Assembly (NCBI GenBank): GCA_012976225.1
Contig: JAAVVG010000007.1
Location: 957,924 to 1,021,923 of the forward strand
DNA: 64,000 nt
From: Golubevia sp. BC0850
Taxonomy: Eukaryota > Basidiomycota > Exobasidiomycetes > Golubeviales > Golubeviaceae
Reading direction: 5' to 3'
Both the position numbers and the translations under genes were made by a program. Shown here one piece after another: positions 1-12,724 of this stretch. The notes under the pieces are model-generated. The model was not told where the DNA came from. It saw only the letters and a program-made list of their open reading frames with translations, and made no database searches. Each line of letters opens with the position of its first letter. Within the stretch, counting starts at the first letter, position 1.

Positions 1-481
1 CACAACGGACCATCGGAAGTGGAGGACGTCCTGCTCAGCCATCCAAGGGTTGGAGACGCGGCAGTCGTAGGAATCAGGGATGGGCGTGGGAACAATTTGC
101 CCAGAGCTTACATCATCGAATGCGAATCAGGTCCGAAGACATCGGCAGAGGATTTCAAGGAGGAAGTTAGAGCTTTTGTTGCTTCCAAAGTCGCTCACTA
201 CAAGCACTTGAGAGGGGGAGCCGTAGTGTGAGTACTCTCAGAGAAGACAAGATTGATTGATTACAAAGATTCGAACTGATGTTCGGCCTTCTTCCACCTT
301 GAGCAGAGTCGATTCGATTCCAAAGAATCCTTCCGGTAAAATTTTGAGAGGGGTTCTTAGAGATGTAGCTCAGAAGGAAATGAGTCCAAGCTTTGATTCG
401 TGTTGGAACCCACGGTCTTTTGTTTTGCTGCTCTGTATTTCACATTACCTTCTGCTTTCAACAGTTTCTACCATAGTATGA
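1..481 (+). CDS. Acyl-CoA ligase (4-coumarate-CoA ligase-like), 3' end only
   Basis: This is the C-terminal part of an ANL-superfamily adenylate-forming enzyme (4CL/acyl-CoA synthetase type), which activates a carboxylic acid with ATP and transfers it to CoA. The window opens in frame with the linker SEVEDVLLSHPRVGDAAVVG, followed by the C-terminal lid. A donor GTGAGT at 230 and an acceptor near 305 define an intron. After it the frame reads VDSIPKNPSGKILRGVLRD, the conserved A10 motif with the catalytic lysine of the lid domain. The extreme C-terminus (to the stop at 479-481) is hydrophobic and unlike the family, so a further intron or an earlier end is possible. The 5' part lies outside the window, so substrate and location cannot be judged. 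Confidence 0.85.
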
Positions 482-573
482 GACTAAATTGAATTTGGAG
501 ATTGGCGAGAGACGAAATTGAGTCAAGCTTCCGACAACCCACATCTCTTGATTCTGTAGCACAGCTCAACGCA

Positions 574-1472
574 CTCACATGGTCATGGTTGAGGCTCAAA
601 CTTCGAGATGAACCAACCACTTGCATGAAGAAAGGAGAAGGTCTCTCTATCGGATCTGATAGCTAGATCGATCTTGAGGTTGTAGATTCGAGAGCAGATC
701 TGGTCGGCTTTGAAAGGAGTCTTCTCGTCCGTCTTCTCTTCCAGGCAAGACTCTAGATGTCCTGACGCAGAAAGAAGCACCTGACTTGAAGAAAGTTCCC
801 TGGAAACGGCCAGCCTTGAGGCTACGAGAGAAGCGAGACTGATGTCAGAGATCGGAGGAGTAGATTTTGTTGATTTGAAACACTCGATATCAATTGCTTC
901 TAGACCCGGAAGAAGTACTTGATCTTTGTATCCTCCCTGGATGCATTCTCTTGACATTGGCATTAGTAAACGAAAGAAGTGGTTGAAGAAAGCTGTGGGC
1001 TTGAGGTCCTTAATCCTGATCTTGGTCAGTCGATCCCACTTCTCGATGGAGTGAACCAATCTAGATGCTACTTGCTGCGCTTCTTCTGGATCTGAAGTCG
1101 AAGAGAGCCCTTCGATGACAGGTATCGTGAGCTCCCTTGGTGTTGAATTGGACTTGAGGAAACAGAGCTCATCCGGATGAATACAGCGAAGGTGTAGAGC
1201 TTGGAGGTTTGGTGCGTCGAAGTTCTTAAAGAAGCCTTTTGAGTCCCCAGAAGCGGTCGACTTCGGAGCTCGGCTCAAGGATAGAGATTCTAGCGAGGGA
1301 AGATTCAGCTCCGGCATGTCGTCCACCTCATCCATTTCTCCTAAAGGAAAGGCAACTCTCTGGAGATTTGGATTTGAAGCCAGGAACCTGACCACCCAAG
1401 ATGACTGGATGTTAGTTCCGTAGATCTCGACCACTGTTGCTGTTTGAAGGCACTTCAACAGAGCGTCATTGC
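574..1472 (-). repeat. Inverted segmental duplication, copy A (LRR-coding block)
   Basis: Reverse-complement of this ~900-bp block matches 41527-42426 almost base for base. It starts abruptly at the codons for NDALLKCLQ and ends about ten bases after the stop codon. Two base differences change residues (R/K near 1431 and E/G near 592). The stretches I compared base by base, around 1130-1200 and 1381-1440, otherwise match. Flanking sequence is unrelated on both sides. Confidence 0.93.
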
Positions 1473-2555
1473 TCAAGGAAGGATTGGAATTTCTCTCAAC
1501 CAGGAAGATTTCCAAGGTAGGCAGACTCTTGACGATTGAAAGAAGACGAATTATAATCTCTGTTTTCAAACTACCACCTTCCCAAACCTCGTCGGCATCT
1601 AAATCCCACTGAGTTTTGCGATCTGCCTCTTTGATGACAATTTTGACCTGCAATGATAGCTGCCTGACGTTTGAAAAATTGGCAGTATAAGATGAGTATT
1701 CTTTGAGGTACTTGAAATCAGTCATGCTAACGGCAAAGCCTAGATTGGCCACTTCAAGGTGAGAACAATTGATCAGGATCCAAGCAACATTCTTTGCCTT
1801 TAGACATATCTGATCTTGCATACCTGTTGGAATGGTTGGTTTCTTTAAACAGCTTGTTAACAAAGGATTTGGAGCTAGCTTCCCTTGAAGCTTGATCTGA
1901 AATGGAGGTAGTAAATATGTGTCTACTACAACTATAGTATGGATTCGATTGAGTTTCTCCCCTAAACCTTGAAAGATGTTCTTGAAGGCATCTTCAATTA
2001 CAGCAAGAGCTCCTTTGGAGACTGGAAGGCTAGACATCGAGACGAGTTCAGGACTTGCCACGAAGACATTCCCTCCAAGATCGATGAAGCTGATAGATCT
2101 GACCGTATTCGCATTTGATGGATGTTTCACGATTGATTGATAGAAGGTAGCAAGGTGGGCATTGCTGCAGGTGACGTTCGAAATGAGTGACTCGTGCCAA
2201 ACTCCATTGTAGGTTCTTCTACTGCAGAGAGCTACTGCTCTTAGATCGGAGTCTCTTGCTCTGGCCGTATTGTAATTGAGTTGATCGGAGATCAAGCAGC
2301 ATTAGAAAGCAGCCAAAATAGGAGTTTACGTATTCTAGAACAGATATGAACAAGTACTCACATTCTTGCAACCTCCCTTTCTTCAACGGATCCTCTCTCT
2401 GCCGCCCATCTTTGAATGAATTTGATGATATCCAAAGCCATTTCTTCAGGGATAGTGTCTAATCTTACTTTGGGACGAGACTTTGAGGAAGTTGAGGGTT
2501 TCTTGTTCATCAGACGCTGGAGCATGATTGAGAATTGAGACGGATCAACGATCAA
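583..2555 (-). CDS. F-box/LRR protein, 623 aa
   Basis: Two exons (2555-2362 and 2260-583) give 624 codons including stop. The intron uses a GTGAGT donor and a CCAG acceptor and splits the F-box. The F-box reads LDTIPEEMALDIIKFIQ before the intron and DLRAVALCSRRTYN after it, at residues ~33-80. The rest is a leucine-rich-repeat solenoid with strands such as LPTLEIFLV and LPSLESLSLS. F-box proteins of this kind are substrate receptors of SCF (Skp1-cullin-Rbx1) ubiquitin ligases; the substrate is unknown. The last ~295 residues are almost identical to the C-terminus of the locus at 40.4-42.4 kb on the other strand. Unlike the other four F-box loci here, this one has a fully open frame and is probably intact. 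Confidence 0.8.
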
Positions 2556-3203
2556 TTGAGTGGTAGAGAAGAGGAAAGATTCGGTTGAAGCGTTGAAGGA
2601 AAGTGAGAGAAGGGATTCGATATTTCGAAGAACGACTGGCTTTAATCAATCGTTTCGGCTTCTGATCTACTCTGATTGAGGCCTCGGTGCTGCGTGAAAC
2701 GCCGAGGTCTGGTGGTAGAACCTAGTATCAGAGACGGGAGAGATGGACGAAGAAAAAAGCATTGTGTTACTTAATTGGCTTTCCACGATTCTGGCTAAGA
2801 AACTGTGGTAACACACCTTAACGAAGAGAATAGCAAGACGGGATGAGGAGAAGAAAGAGAACCACCAAAATTGGGAAGAGGTGACGTCCCTCGTGCTTCG
2901 TGGCCGTGGCTCGGCGTAGCCCTGTCATGTAAGGGGCCGGCACCTTTGCTTTTTGACTTTTAAGCATCCATAAGGATTTAAAATGTAAGAAGAATGAGTA
3001 TGCTCATACTCGAAAATTCTGGGGAGCAGATTGGGACGAGGTCCTCTGAGTACCCTCTCGGATTCGATTTTTGGTTGAGCGCTTTTCTCTCTCAAGGATC
3101 ACACGCATCCTCGCTCAGAATCAGAACGAACAGAAGCAAGCACTTCGGTTGTAGATCTAGCAAAGAAACAACAAATACAGATTCCATCAACTCCCATCTT
3201 TCC
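2556..3203. other. Intergenic, 0.65 kb
   Basis: Promoter side of the F-box gene and 3' side of PEX6, both on the minus strand. It holds scattered short open frames, none with recognisable protein content. I see no RNA gene or repeat. Confidence 0.6.
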
Positions 3204-6200
3204 TCAAGCCTTCCCTTTGCCCTTTCCTTTATTCTTTCCTTTGCCCTTCCCGCCACTTGCTTCCTGCCCATTGGATTCTCCTTCGACTTTTTGATTTTTA
3301 TTCGGAGCTTCTATCGGAGGAGATATGACGCTGCCTGTTGCTGATTTAGCGACAGTAGACTGAGCCTCGGAGGCAGAGGCTTCGATTGTGCTTGAAGTTA
3401 CTTGCGAAGCTAGGTCGCAAGGTTCGGCTTCGACCTCGTCTTTTAGGTTTGAAGGATTGGGGACTGAACTCAATGTTGATTTTGAGGTTTGAGCTGGAAC
3501 TGAAGAAGAGCTTGAAGAAGAAGAGTCGATCAAACCCCCCACGGATTGATAGCCTAGTAACCTGGCAGCTTCTTCTGGATCCTTCTTCATTAGATCATAG
3601 AACATCTTCCTCTGTCTTTCAAGATCTGGGTTCTGAGATCCTAGACCTTCCATTACTTTTCTGTTCTCCGAAGCCTGCATCTCTTCCTTCCTCTCTTCAT
3701 CCTTTCCTTCTTTCTTAACAGTTTCGAACTTTTCTCTGACTGATCGATAATGTTGCATCTCAGCTTCCGAAACACTTGGAACTAATTCTCTCAAAGCATT
3801 TTCGAAATCAACCTTCGAAACTTTGATTTCGGTATCTTCTTTCTTTGATAGTTCAGCTAAATAATATTGCGGAGTTAAAGGATGTGGATGAGATCTGACC
3901 TTTCGTTTCGTAACGCCACTCATCGAATCCATCTCCCTTTCTTTCTGAATTTCGGTCTCATTTTCATCATTAATCTGAGCGATGATAGCATCGACTTCTT
4001 CAGCTTTTCTAGTCATAGCCTTTAACAATGCGTCAGAACATAAAGCATAGAAATCAGCTCCTGTTAAGTTCAAGGGACATTGATTTGCAATGACCGACAA
4101 ATCTGAGCAATCTTCAGCTAGTTTGAACTTTCGAGTTAAGGCTTCAATGATCGGCAATTGGTTGGCGTGCGTCTCCGCTACTGAAAGGTAGAGTAATCGA
4201 TCGAATCTGTGGCAAGGAAAGAAGATCAGTAAGTCACAACGAATGGATCCAGCATATCTCCTCTCTTCGCCTACTCACCTTCCAGGTCTCAACAGCGCCG
4301 GATCCAAAAGATCTGGTCTATTGGTAGCTCCGATGACGAAGACATCATTTCCCTCTCCACCTCCAGCCATACCATCCAATTCAGCCAACAGCTGACTGAC
4401 AATTCTATCCATAACTCCACCACTGTCACCTTGATTTCCTCTTTTGGGAGCCACGGAATCCAATTCGTCGAAGAAGATAACGCAAGGTTTAGCATCTCTA
4501 GCTCTTGCGAACACTCTCCTGACATTCGCCTCCGATTCTCCAATGTACATGTTCAGCAATTCAGGACCTTTGACCGAGAAGAAGTTCAAGGAACATGAAG
4601 TTGCTACTGCTTTTGCTAGAAGAGTCTTTCCGGTTCCAGGAGGACCATAAAGTAAGATTCCAGATCGCTTCTTCAGACCTGATGAGAAGAGTTCTGGATG
4701 TTCTAGAGGTAGTTGGATTGTGTCGAGAATATCTGATTTGACAGATGCCAGACCTCCTACGTCGTCCCAGGTAACCGAAGGAATCTTGGGAGCTCCAATA
4801 GAGGCACTGTAACTGCTTCGAGCAGCTGAAAGTGCAGATTCGAAATCGGATCCAGTGAGACAGAGTCCTGCGGTGAGAAGATCTGTATCTGTGGGAGGAG
4901 TGGAGAGATGAGAGCTTAAAGGAGGACGAAAGAGAGAAGTTGCAGATGATCAGAATCAAAGATCAAGACAAGGCAGCTGAGGATTACGAGCATTTGAACA
5001 ACTCACAAAGCTTTCCTGAGCCTCTCCATAGAAGCCAGCCTAGCTCTAGAAACCAAGTCCACCAAGTCAGCGGCCACAAGAGCAGCAGTCTGAGTTGCCA
5101 GATTCTTGAGACTGACGTCCAATCCAAGAGGCGAATCCTCGAGAGTGTTCTTCAAAATCTCAAGACGTTGGGATTCATTGGGAGCCTTGGATAGTTGAAA
5201 AATAGAAAGTAAAAAATTGCCTGAGTTTGCTTATTCGATGGACTTGGGAAACAGACGCGCCATCTCTTCCTATCAACTCACCTCTATCGAGAACTCGTGT
5301 TTGAAGCAAGCCAGAACTCCACTTGGACATTTCTCATGATCCGAGGTAGTAGCAACAATAGCAACCGGCTTTGGATTCTCATCTTCTTCGTCTTCTTCAA
5401 TCTCTCGATCCTCTTCTTCCTCTTCACCATCTTCTGGAAGTCCATTGACTCTCGATTGAATTTTCTTGTCCTTGTTTTTGTTCTTGTTCTTCTTCCCGGC
5501 TTTCCTTAGACCATCTATGCAGTCCTCCAAGATTCCAGTCATAGAAGGTTCCAATCCAGTTTCCATAGCTTGGGATTTCCTTGCTAAGGCATCGATGTTC
5601 TTCAATAGAAGAATAGAAGGAGAACAAGCAATAGCTTTATCGAATCTTGATCTTAGGATCCCTTCAGTTCTAACGTCTGTATCTGATAGGAGGGAGAAAC
5701 AATCGACCTGTAGGGAAAGAAAAAGACAGAAGCACTCTCAGCCTTCGTAGTTGAGAGAAAATTCAGGAAAAGGCAAACTGAACTCACCTCAATCAAATGG
5801 ACTCCACTTTTCTCAGCCAACCATTTCACCAAAGTTTTCTTCCCACTACCTCTAGCACCTTTTAACAAAACACTTAAATGAATCCCCAGATTCCCAGAGT
5901 CTTTTCGCATAGTAGCCTTCAGAAGATCTTGAAGCTTTTGATAAATACTTGAAGTTCCAGTCAAGCTCGAGGAAGAAGATAAAAGACTGGGTTTCTCCTC
6001 ATCTTCATCTCTAGGGAAAGTAGGTAGCCCATCTCTTTCAATCCCCAAATAATCTCCCATGAAGACCACTCTTTTGTTTTCCACTCCAGTTTGAACTAAT
6101 TTCGAGATCCTAGAGTCAACGATAGACCCCAATTTTCCTTTTCTAGCCTTTTCTTTAAGACTTAAGAGGTTTGAGATACTAGAAATTGAGGGATCCTCTT

Positions 6201-7857
6201 TGGAAGGAGGTAATAGCTCAGGAACGAGTGATGAGATATAGAAAAAAACTACTTGAGAAAGCTTTTCATCTTGAAGTTGATCGGTCTCATCAAATCTCAC
6301 CTTCTTGTTGCTATTCCCAACAGGTAAATCCCAATCCATCCCTTCTTCCTCTTCGACCTGTTCTCCATCTTTCTTCTCATCTTTCTCTCCTTCTTCTTCT
6401 TCATCTCCGCCACTTCCCAAATTCTTTACAAACCTACCACCTCTTTCGCCAATTCCGACGGCAATCAGATCCCCTTTCTTAACTACCCTCCTTTTGCCTT
6501 CGAAGTAACTCCTCAAGCCTGCCAAAAATAGAGGCTGGAAGTTCTTAGACGTTGATATTTGAGAAGGAACTCTTGAGATCGAAAGAGAATCGGCGAAAGG
6601 AAGGGAGAGAGGAATTGAGAGTGGAGTGGTTGAGGTTGAGAGACTCGAGTTTGGCAGTAATTGAATTCTGAGATGATGAGATGAGATTGACGACAGAGGA
6701 TCGAAAGAAGATGAACGCATCAGGTTTTGGTAAAGCAGGGGTGGAATGAGGGTCTTGGGTTGACTGCTTGAATGTCGTTTCGTTGGAGATTTAGAATCAG
6801 AATCTTGAGAACAGAAAACTCGAATCAATCTTTCCTTTTCTTTCCCTTTTCCTTTAGAATTCGAGTTCCCCTTTCTTTCATTGATCCGATTCTCTTCTAA
6901 TTTGACGACCACCCAATCTCCATTAAAAGCTCCTAATTTCAATAAATCTCTCTCGTTCATTAAAATCAAAGATTCTGAATCGATTTCTTCTTCTTCTTCT
7001 TGAGAACTTCCACCTTCTCCATTTTTCTGATCTCGGTAATTAGAGATAGAGTTGTAAACCAAAGCTCTAGATCTTAGAAGTTCCAAATCAAACTTGATCG
7101 AAGAATAAGATGAAACCTTAGATGTAGGATTCGACGAAAGGTTAGGTTGGCTTTGATCTCCATTTGGATTCCCATTGACCTGGCGACCATTGTTACCTAT
7201 CTGCAATCCCTCAAATCCTTGTAAGACGGATTGAGCGAGAAATGATTCATCAAATTCAATTTCCACTTCGTCTCCTTCTTCACTACCCTCCGCATCTTCG
7301 TCTGCATCTCCACCTCCATTAATCGAAAACGAAACTTCACTGTCAGTTTCGGACTCAGTTGTCTCCTGAGTTTCATTCAAAACCACGATCAATTCGGTCC
7401 TCTGTTCCTTTTCATCTTCTTCGTTCGAATCTTCTAAACCTAAATCTACTAAACCTTGCAGAACAGGTTCCACTCCAACTACTTTCCCTTCTGCTCCATT
7501 TCCTAAGTTGACTTTCTCTCCTACCCTCATGATCCGATTGTTTAGGAGGGTTTCTAGGTTTGAAGGGTCCTCTTGGATTTGATCAAAGGAGGATTGAGAG
7601 GAGATTGAAAGATAGAGGAAAGTTAGGAGAATTGGAGAATAGAGAGAGACTTTGGTTGAAGGTGAGGTGGAAGTCGAAGGGGAGAAATGTCGGCGGAGAA
7701 AATAGGGGAGAAGGATTGTTGAGGACTGGGTAGATGAAGGGTCGAGAGGTGGGGGAGAGGAAAGTGTGAGAAAGGTGAGAAGAGGCAGGCCGGAAGCCTT
7801 CTTCGTCTCCAAGCTGGGTAGCCCCGCTTTGAGTGACATGTTTAGAAGCGGAATCAA
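3204..7857 (-). CDS. PEX6: Peroxisomal AAA+ ATPase PEX6
   Basis: Five exons (7857-5788, 5707-5282, 5185-5007, 4914-4279, 4206-3204) sum to 1438 codons. Pex6 forms a heterohexamer with Pex1 that pulls ubiquitinated Pex5 out of the peroxisomal membrane. The D2 module is canonical: Walker [14 protein letters not shown], Walker [10 protein letters not shown], the substrate loop [13 protein letters not shown] and the arginine-finger region [16 protein letters not shown]1 is degenerate: [13 protein letters not shown] as P-loop and [10 protein letters not shown] where Walker B should be, as is usual for Pex6. The N-terminal ~500 residues are acidic and Ser-rich and expanded relative to yeast Pex6 (~1030 aa). 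The C-terminus carries a long low-complexity tail ending in Gly-Lys repeats. Start: Met at 7857, or six codons later at 7839. Exon 4 acceptor (TTTAAG, 4915) was chosen because it alone keeps phase. Confidence 0.93.
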
Positions 7858-7972
7858 CAGTGGTTTCTACCAATGTTTGACTTCCCCCGAAGGAAGGATT
7901 GGATTACATTCTTGCCTCTCATGGCTTGCCCAGCTCCGAGACCTTGCTTGACCTCTCTCTTCGTCAAAGGAT

Positions 7973-8419
7973 CTAATCGTAAAAGAGCCAGCTTCCTGGA
8001 TAAACCTCCCTGAGATAGTTCGCCTTCTCGGCCCGTCTGCGAGCTGCGAGTACCACCTGTCTGAAGTCCTCTTCTCTTCTCTCCCGATCTGTTCTCACCT
8101 CTTGAACCGCATCTGCAGCCACTTGTCCAATTTCTCCTTCTAACTGATTCCTAGCTTTGAGTACCAAGTTCTTGATTCCATCTTTGTTAGGTCGTTTGAG
8201 ATTGATAGCGATAGTGAGGCTGAGGCTTTCGGAAGAAGAACTGGCAGCAGATTTCAGTTGATGAAAGAGATGATTTGAGAGAATGGCAACTGTTTCAGAT
8301 GCATCTTGATTGTGAGATTGATGAAGATTCTTGGGTTGAAAGAGTACAGAAGCAGCGACTGAAACTGCTGAGCTGGAAGAATTGGAATAGTGAGAGGGGT
8401 TGGTGATTGCAACTGGCAT
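7973..8419 (-). CDS. Hypothetical protein, ~148 aa
   Basis: An open frame of 148 codons 116 bp upstream of PEX6 on the same strand. I do not recognise it. The N-terminal third is Ser/Asn-rich. The middle contains LSLTIAINLKRPNKDGIKNL, a plausible beta strand followed by a helix. Residues ~95-140 form a charged helix (VRTDRERREEDFRQVVLAAR). It ends in YPGSWLFYD. A small mitochondrial or nucleic-acid-associated protein would fit the composition, but this is guesswork. The last codons could instead belong to an intron (AG at CTATCTCAG). Confidence 0.45.
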   Translation of the reverse strand: MPVAITNPSHYSNSSSSAVSVAASVLFQPKNLHQSHNQDASETVAILSNHLFHQLKSAASSSSESLSLTIAINLKRPNKDGIKNLVLKARNQLEGEIGQVAADAVQEVRTDRERREEDFRQVVLAARRRAEKANYLREVYPGSWLFYD

Positions 8420-8961
8420 CTTATCTTTGAACCGTCAAAGTCAATAATGCAAGTCCAACTAGGTTGCTTGAAAGATGGAATGCCTTTTCTGAGGTAAACC
8501 TTCTCTTCGAGAGTTGCAATTTGCCAACGTTAACCTGATGAAGAAGTTGAAAGTCAAAACGGAAAGTTGGGATTCCTCCTTCTCCGCGTAAGTCGCAACT
8601 CGGTCTAGTTTATACCGAAGCCGTTCATTTTGTAAACGTCCCCTGTTTCTGGTCAACTTTCCCGACTTTAAATTCGACCATTGCTCAGGCGCTCAGACTA
8701 TGTCAAAATGCGAGTTTCAACAATCGAGAGTGGAGGGAGAAATTGATTGAACGAGAGGAATCGATGATGGGGCTAAGATAAACAAGGGGCTGAGAGAAGA
8801 GAGTGTCCTATAAAGGTGATAAGGCGAAAGAAAAGCAGATAAAGTGATGATCAAAGATCTAAGAAGCCCTTGATATTGTACAGTATGTGAGAAAACAAGA
8901 ACGAAGTAGTAGGTCTAGAGAGTTGCGAAGGATTTGCGAAGAGAGAAGGAGAAAGACATGT
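8420..8961. other. Intergenic, 0.54 kb
   Basis: Between the start of the small gene ending at 7973 and the stop of the KRE6-like gene. It holds the promoter of the former and the 3' region of the latter. No supported gene. Confidence 0.55.
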
Positions 8962-11900
8962 CTAGGTGTAGGCAGGAAGATCATTTGGATCGACATAAGG
9001 TGCTTTAGGAAGCTCTTTTCCGCGAATCCCGGGCTTGTTTTGAGGTTTGACTTCACAGCCTCCATCAAGAGAGTTCCTCGGCCAATCTTGTCCGTATCCA
9101 CCAACGGAAGGATCTTCTCCCCAAAATTGAAGTTGAGCGTTGCTGTATGCTTCTGGGTGTTTGTTGATGTAGTCAGTTGTCGGGTAGTCTTCTGGATCGC
9201 AGCCGATGTTGATGTTGTCCTCAGGCTGATAGACACGAACTGCGAAGACGAGAAAAAAGAAGAAAAGGTCAGTCAACAATCAGTCCTTCTTATTGGTTCG
9301 AAGGGTCATGACTTACCCCAATCTACTCTCATAGTACTTGGAAGATCGATGAGATCCCATTCGGGCGTTCCGAACGAGGTGCTCATTCCTAGATTGAAGA
9401 TGATGCTCATCGGTTCACTCGCGATTGGTCGACGAGAGATTTGACTGACAGCATCGGCTGCCATGGCATCTTTCGTGAGCTTCCAGGTCACTTTGCTGTC
9501 AGCAACGAAAGTGATTTCTCCTTCTTCGCCTGTCGAATATTCTCCGCCATCTGAAGTTGAGGACCAAGAGAGAAGGAAATGAGTGTCAGAGAAGTCGACA
9601 CCAACATAGCTGGAACTTGAATCTTCCTTGGATATCAAGAGAGAGAAACTCACAAGTAGAGAATTTACCTCCCGTACCGGGTTCTCCTCGAAGTCCCTTC
9701 TCTGTCGCAGCTTGGTCTGTCTCGGTGACTACTGAAATTGCTTGCTGTAGAAGAGAAGGTCAAGGTTCAGTCAGATCAGGGCACGCGATGACAGCTGAAG
9801 ACTCGGAACAAGGAAACTTACCTGGAAAAGACCTCCCGTGTACGAGTTGACATTTGAAAGGTCATAGTCTTTCACCTCGTAAGCTGGACCGGACGTGTTT
9901 GTGAGGGTGTACATGTTGTTGAACGGAGCAAATTGAGCGCTTTGAGATACAGTCATCTTCTCTGGAGTTCCATAAGTAGTCTGACCCTCGAAGAAATCGA
10001 TTTCGGGTGCCCCACGACCTTTCCACTTGCCATTAACCTTCGGTCCAGGATGAGAGTCGCCAGGGCAGGTCTGTGGGAAGAGTGAAGCGAATTGAAGTGA
10101 ATATGAATAATTTTTGTGGGCTGTTACTCTCGCTCCATTCGATCAACCCCCTTCGAACTCACGCAAGCCGAAAGTCTCTGACCAGGACTCCAACTCAAAG
10201 CACTGGAGTTGTAGTCTCTGTTGAAAGAGACTGAAAGAGATGAAATGGAGTTGAGTCAGGAAACGATATTGAGTCGAAAGAGCTGGTCTACGAGATGCAA
10301 CTCACCTGTTCCTCCCTTGGCATTAGAAGCAGGGGTTAAATCGTAATGAGTTTGATTGGGAAGAGTCCCTACATCACAAGACTCGTAAGAGTACCTATGA
10401 AAAGGTAGAAAATTTTGAAGATCAGCAAGTCTTCCTTATTCTGCGACTGTCTCGCTTTTTACTCACGGCCAGAGACCCTCTAAAGAAGCACCATAACCAG
10501 GACGTCCAAGGTTTCCCAATATCCAAAAGCCGGGCCATAGTCCTAGAGAAGAAGAAGAAGAGAGAGAAAAAGTTAGAGCGGAACGGAGAAAAGAGAATCG
10601 CTCAACTCAACTCAACTCGATGTTCACCTCTGACATTCGAGTAACCCGGAAGCGAGACTGAAGCCTCTATATAACCTCCAGTGAAGCACATTTTGTTCCT
10701 GAGATGAGAATGAAAAGAAATGAGTCAGTTAGAAAAGAAGTCGGCTGTGGAGAAGAATCGATTCGTTGTAGACCTCGACGAGACAGAGGGGTCTGGATTT
10801 CTCGTCAATCTCAAAGCACTTACCAGGATTGAAGCATTCCGCTCTTGAAGTTACGACCATTGATTGGTTCTTCAGTCAGTTTGATGGTAAGAGCTCCGTC
10901 TTGAGTAGTGATGGCGCTTGGATGATACCATTCCATGTCCCCGGTTTGCCAGTACTAATTTGAGTTTCAGAAATCAGAAAGACAGATCAGGAAATAGAGA
11001 AAAAAGTCGAAGGAAAGGAAGGGGCGGGAAGAAGGGATTGGGGATGGATGAGTCGACGGAGCTGAGAAGAGTCGATACGAGTCTGACTTCCGCTCTCTCA
11101 CTCTGAAGCCAGATTTTGATCTAGAGGTTCGAATGCTTCCTAATCGGCTAAGCACTCACCCAAAGATCGACAGCTTCCCAGAAAGGATCATCACCTGGCC
11201 AAAAAGTACGACCATCAGTGTTAAATTCATCCGAGAAGACCAACTGATAATTTTTTCCATCATATCCAACTCTAGTTCTAACATCTTGAGGAGTTTCAGG
11301 ATCTATCATAGAAGGTAATCCAAGTTCAGAAAGATCTGGAAGTTGACCCGAGCTATTGGTTCCACCTAAATTCGAAGATCCAGCAGAGGTGTACTCGACA
11401 AGATGAAAAGCTTGAAGCAAAGGATAACCAAGAAACAACATCAACATTCCAATCAAGATTAGAAAAAGAGTTCCAATGTTCAATAAAGCTCTCAAAGGAA
11501 ATCCTCCAGAGAAAACATTACCTCTCTCTGATTTTTTCATCCCTTGTGTGTCATGTAACCAGTCGTCATCTTCTTCTCCTTGAAAGAAATAAACTTTGGC
11601 ATCTTGTGGAATAGGTTTTGGACTACAACTATAAGTTGAAGAGAAATTTGAATTACGACTTTGTTCAGATAGACCTTTGAATCTCCTTTCATCTCCGTTG
11701 TTAGAAGGAAAAGGTTCTAAGAAATTGGAATCTGACCTTGAAGAAGTTGATCTATGTTGGAACTTTTCTGAAAGGATCAGATTCGGTGAATTATGACTCG
11801 GAGGTGAACGAGGCTGTTCGAGGGGAGGGGAGGGAGGACGAAGGTCGTGCAAAGAGGTCAGTGAACGTGGACTGCGGATGACGATTCTTTCGAAAATTGA

Positions 11901-12175
11901 AAATCAGACAGAGGTGGAAAAGATTGGATGTAGCTGATAATCAGAATAAGAAATCTCACATAAGATCTGGAAGCGTTTAAAGCAGAGGGCCTTCTTGATC
12001 CAGGGGGAGTGGAAGGGACTTGAGTGTTGAAAGGGTAAGAGTCTGAAGACCTTGGGATTAATGAAGCATCTGAATGATTCTCTGATGAAGATTCTTCTTC
12101 TAGATGCAAAAGTTTTGTTTCTGGAGAAGTTATTGGAGAAGAAGGATCGGAAAGACTTGAAGTTGAGCCAGACAT
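8962..12175 (-). CDS. KRE6: KRE6/SKN1-family beta-glucan synthesis protein (GH16)
   Basis: Type II membrane protein of the SKN1/KRE6 family, needed for cell-wall beta-1,6-glucan synthesis and acting in the secretory pathway. A Ser/Pro-rich cytosolic N-terminus (exons near 12175-11960 and 11871-11160) is followed by one membrane segment ([20 protein letters not shown]). The lumenal GH16 fold includes [34 protein letters not shown] and the catalytic signature [10 protein letters not shown] near 10010, with both glutamates present. It ends with [19 protein letters not shown] and a Cys-containing tail closing at 8962. Many short introns interrupt the catalytic part; the last two exons (to 9317 and 9239-8962) join in phase. 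The obvious join of exon 1 to exon 2 (donor at 11959, acceptor at 11872) is out of phase, so that boundary is unresolved. Confidence 0.88.
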
Positions 12176-12724
12176 CCTGAGCGGATGAGTGATAGAGTAA
12201 GAGTCAGAAGTGAGACTTGAAGCTGTAAAAGGCGATTGAGTGTAAAGGTAAAGTTAAAAGATTAAGGATTTAGAGATTTCAGGTTAAAAGAAAAGGATTA
12301 ATTTAGTTTGAGTGATGGTTTGGGAAGAAGAGAGAAGTAAGAGAGAAGAAAGAAAGAAGAGAGAAGATAAGAGAAGTGAAGATCATCGGAGAAGCAGCGA
12401 CGCCACTCTTTCCCGACCTCAACATACAGTGCGAACCTCACTTCGTCGATTTTTTTCCCTCTGGGCTAAAACGGCCAACAAATCAAAAGGTCAACGGGCA
12501 CTCTGTCACGGAGTTCAAAGTACCATCGTCCGAGCGTTTTCATGCGGTCATCCCCTTCTTCTCATGCTGACTTCTTTCATCAGGAATTCTCCTTCTAGCT
12601 GCAACTCCCTCTAAAAGATATGAGCATTTGAACTTAACGGAATAAGATGAACAAAGACAACAAGAGCAAATAGAAAGCAGGAGCAAGGTCCTCTGTTGAG
12701 CAACCGAACCCCCCCCCTCTTTTT
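12176..12724. other. Intergenic, 0.55 kb
   Basis: Promoter of the KRE6-like gene and 3' region of the asteroid-type gene. A purine-rich tract lies at 12310-12375 and a C-run at 12709-12717. No supported gene. Confidence 0.55.

Noticed and set aside
8887-9444. 185-codon plus-strand frame opposite the KRE6-like gene
   Set aside because: Antisense shadow of the GH16 exons, which carry clear family motifs on the minus strand.
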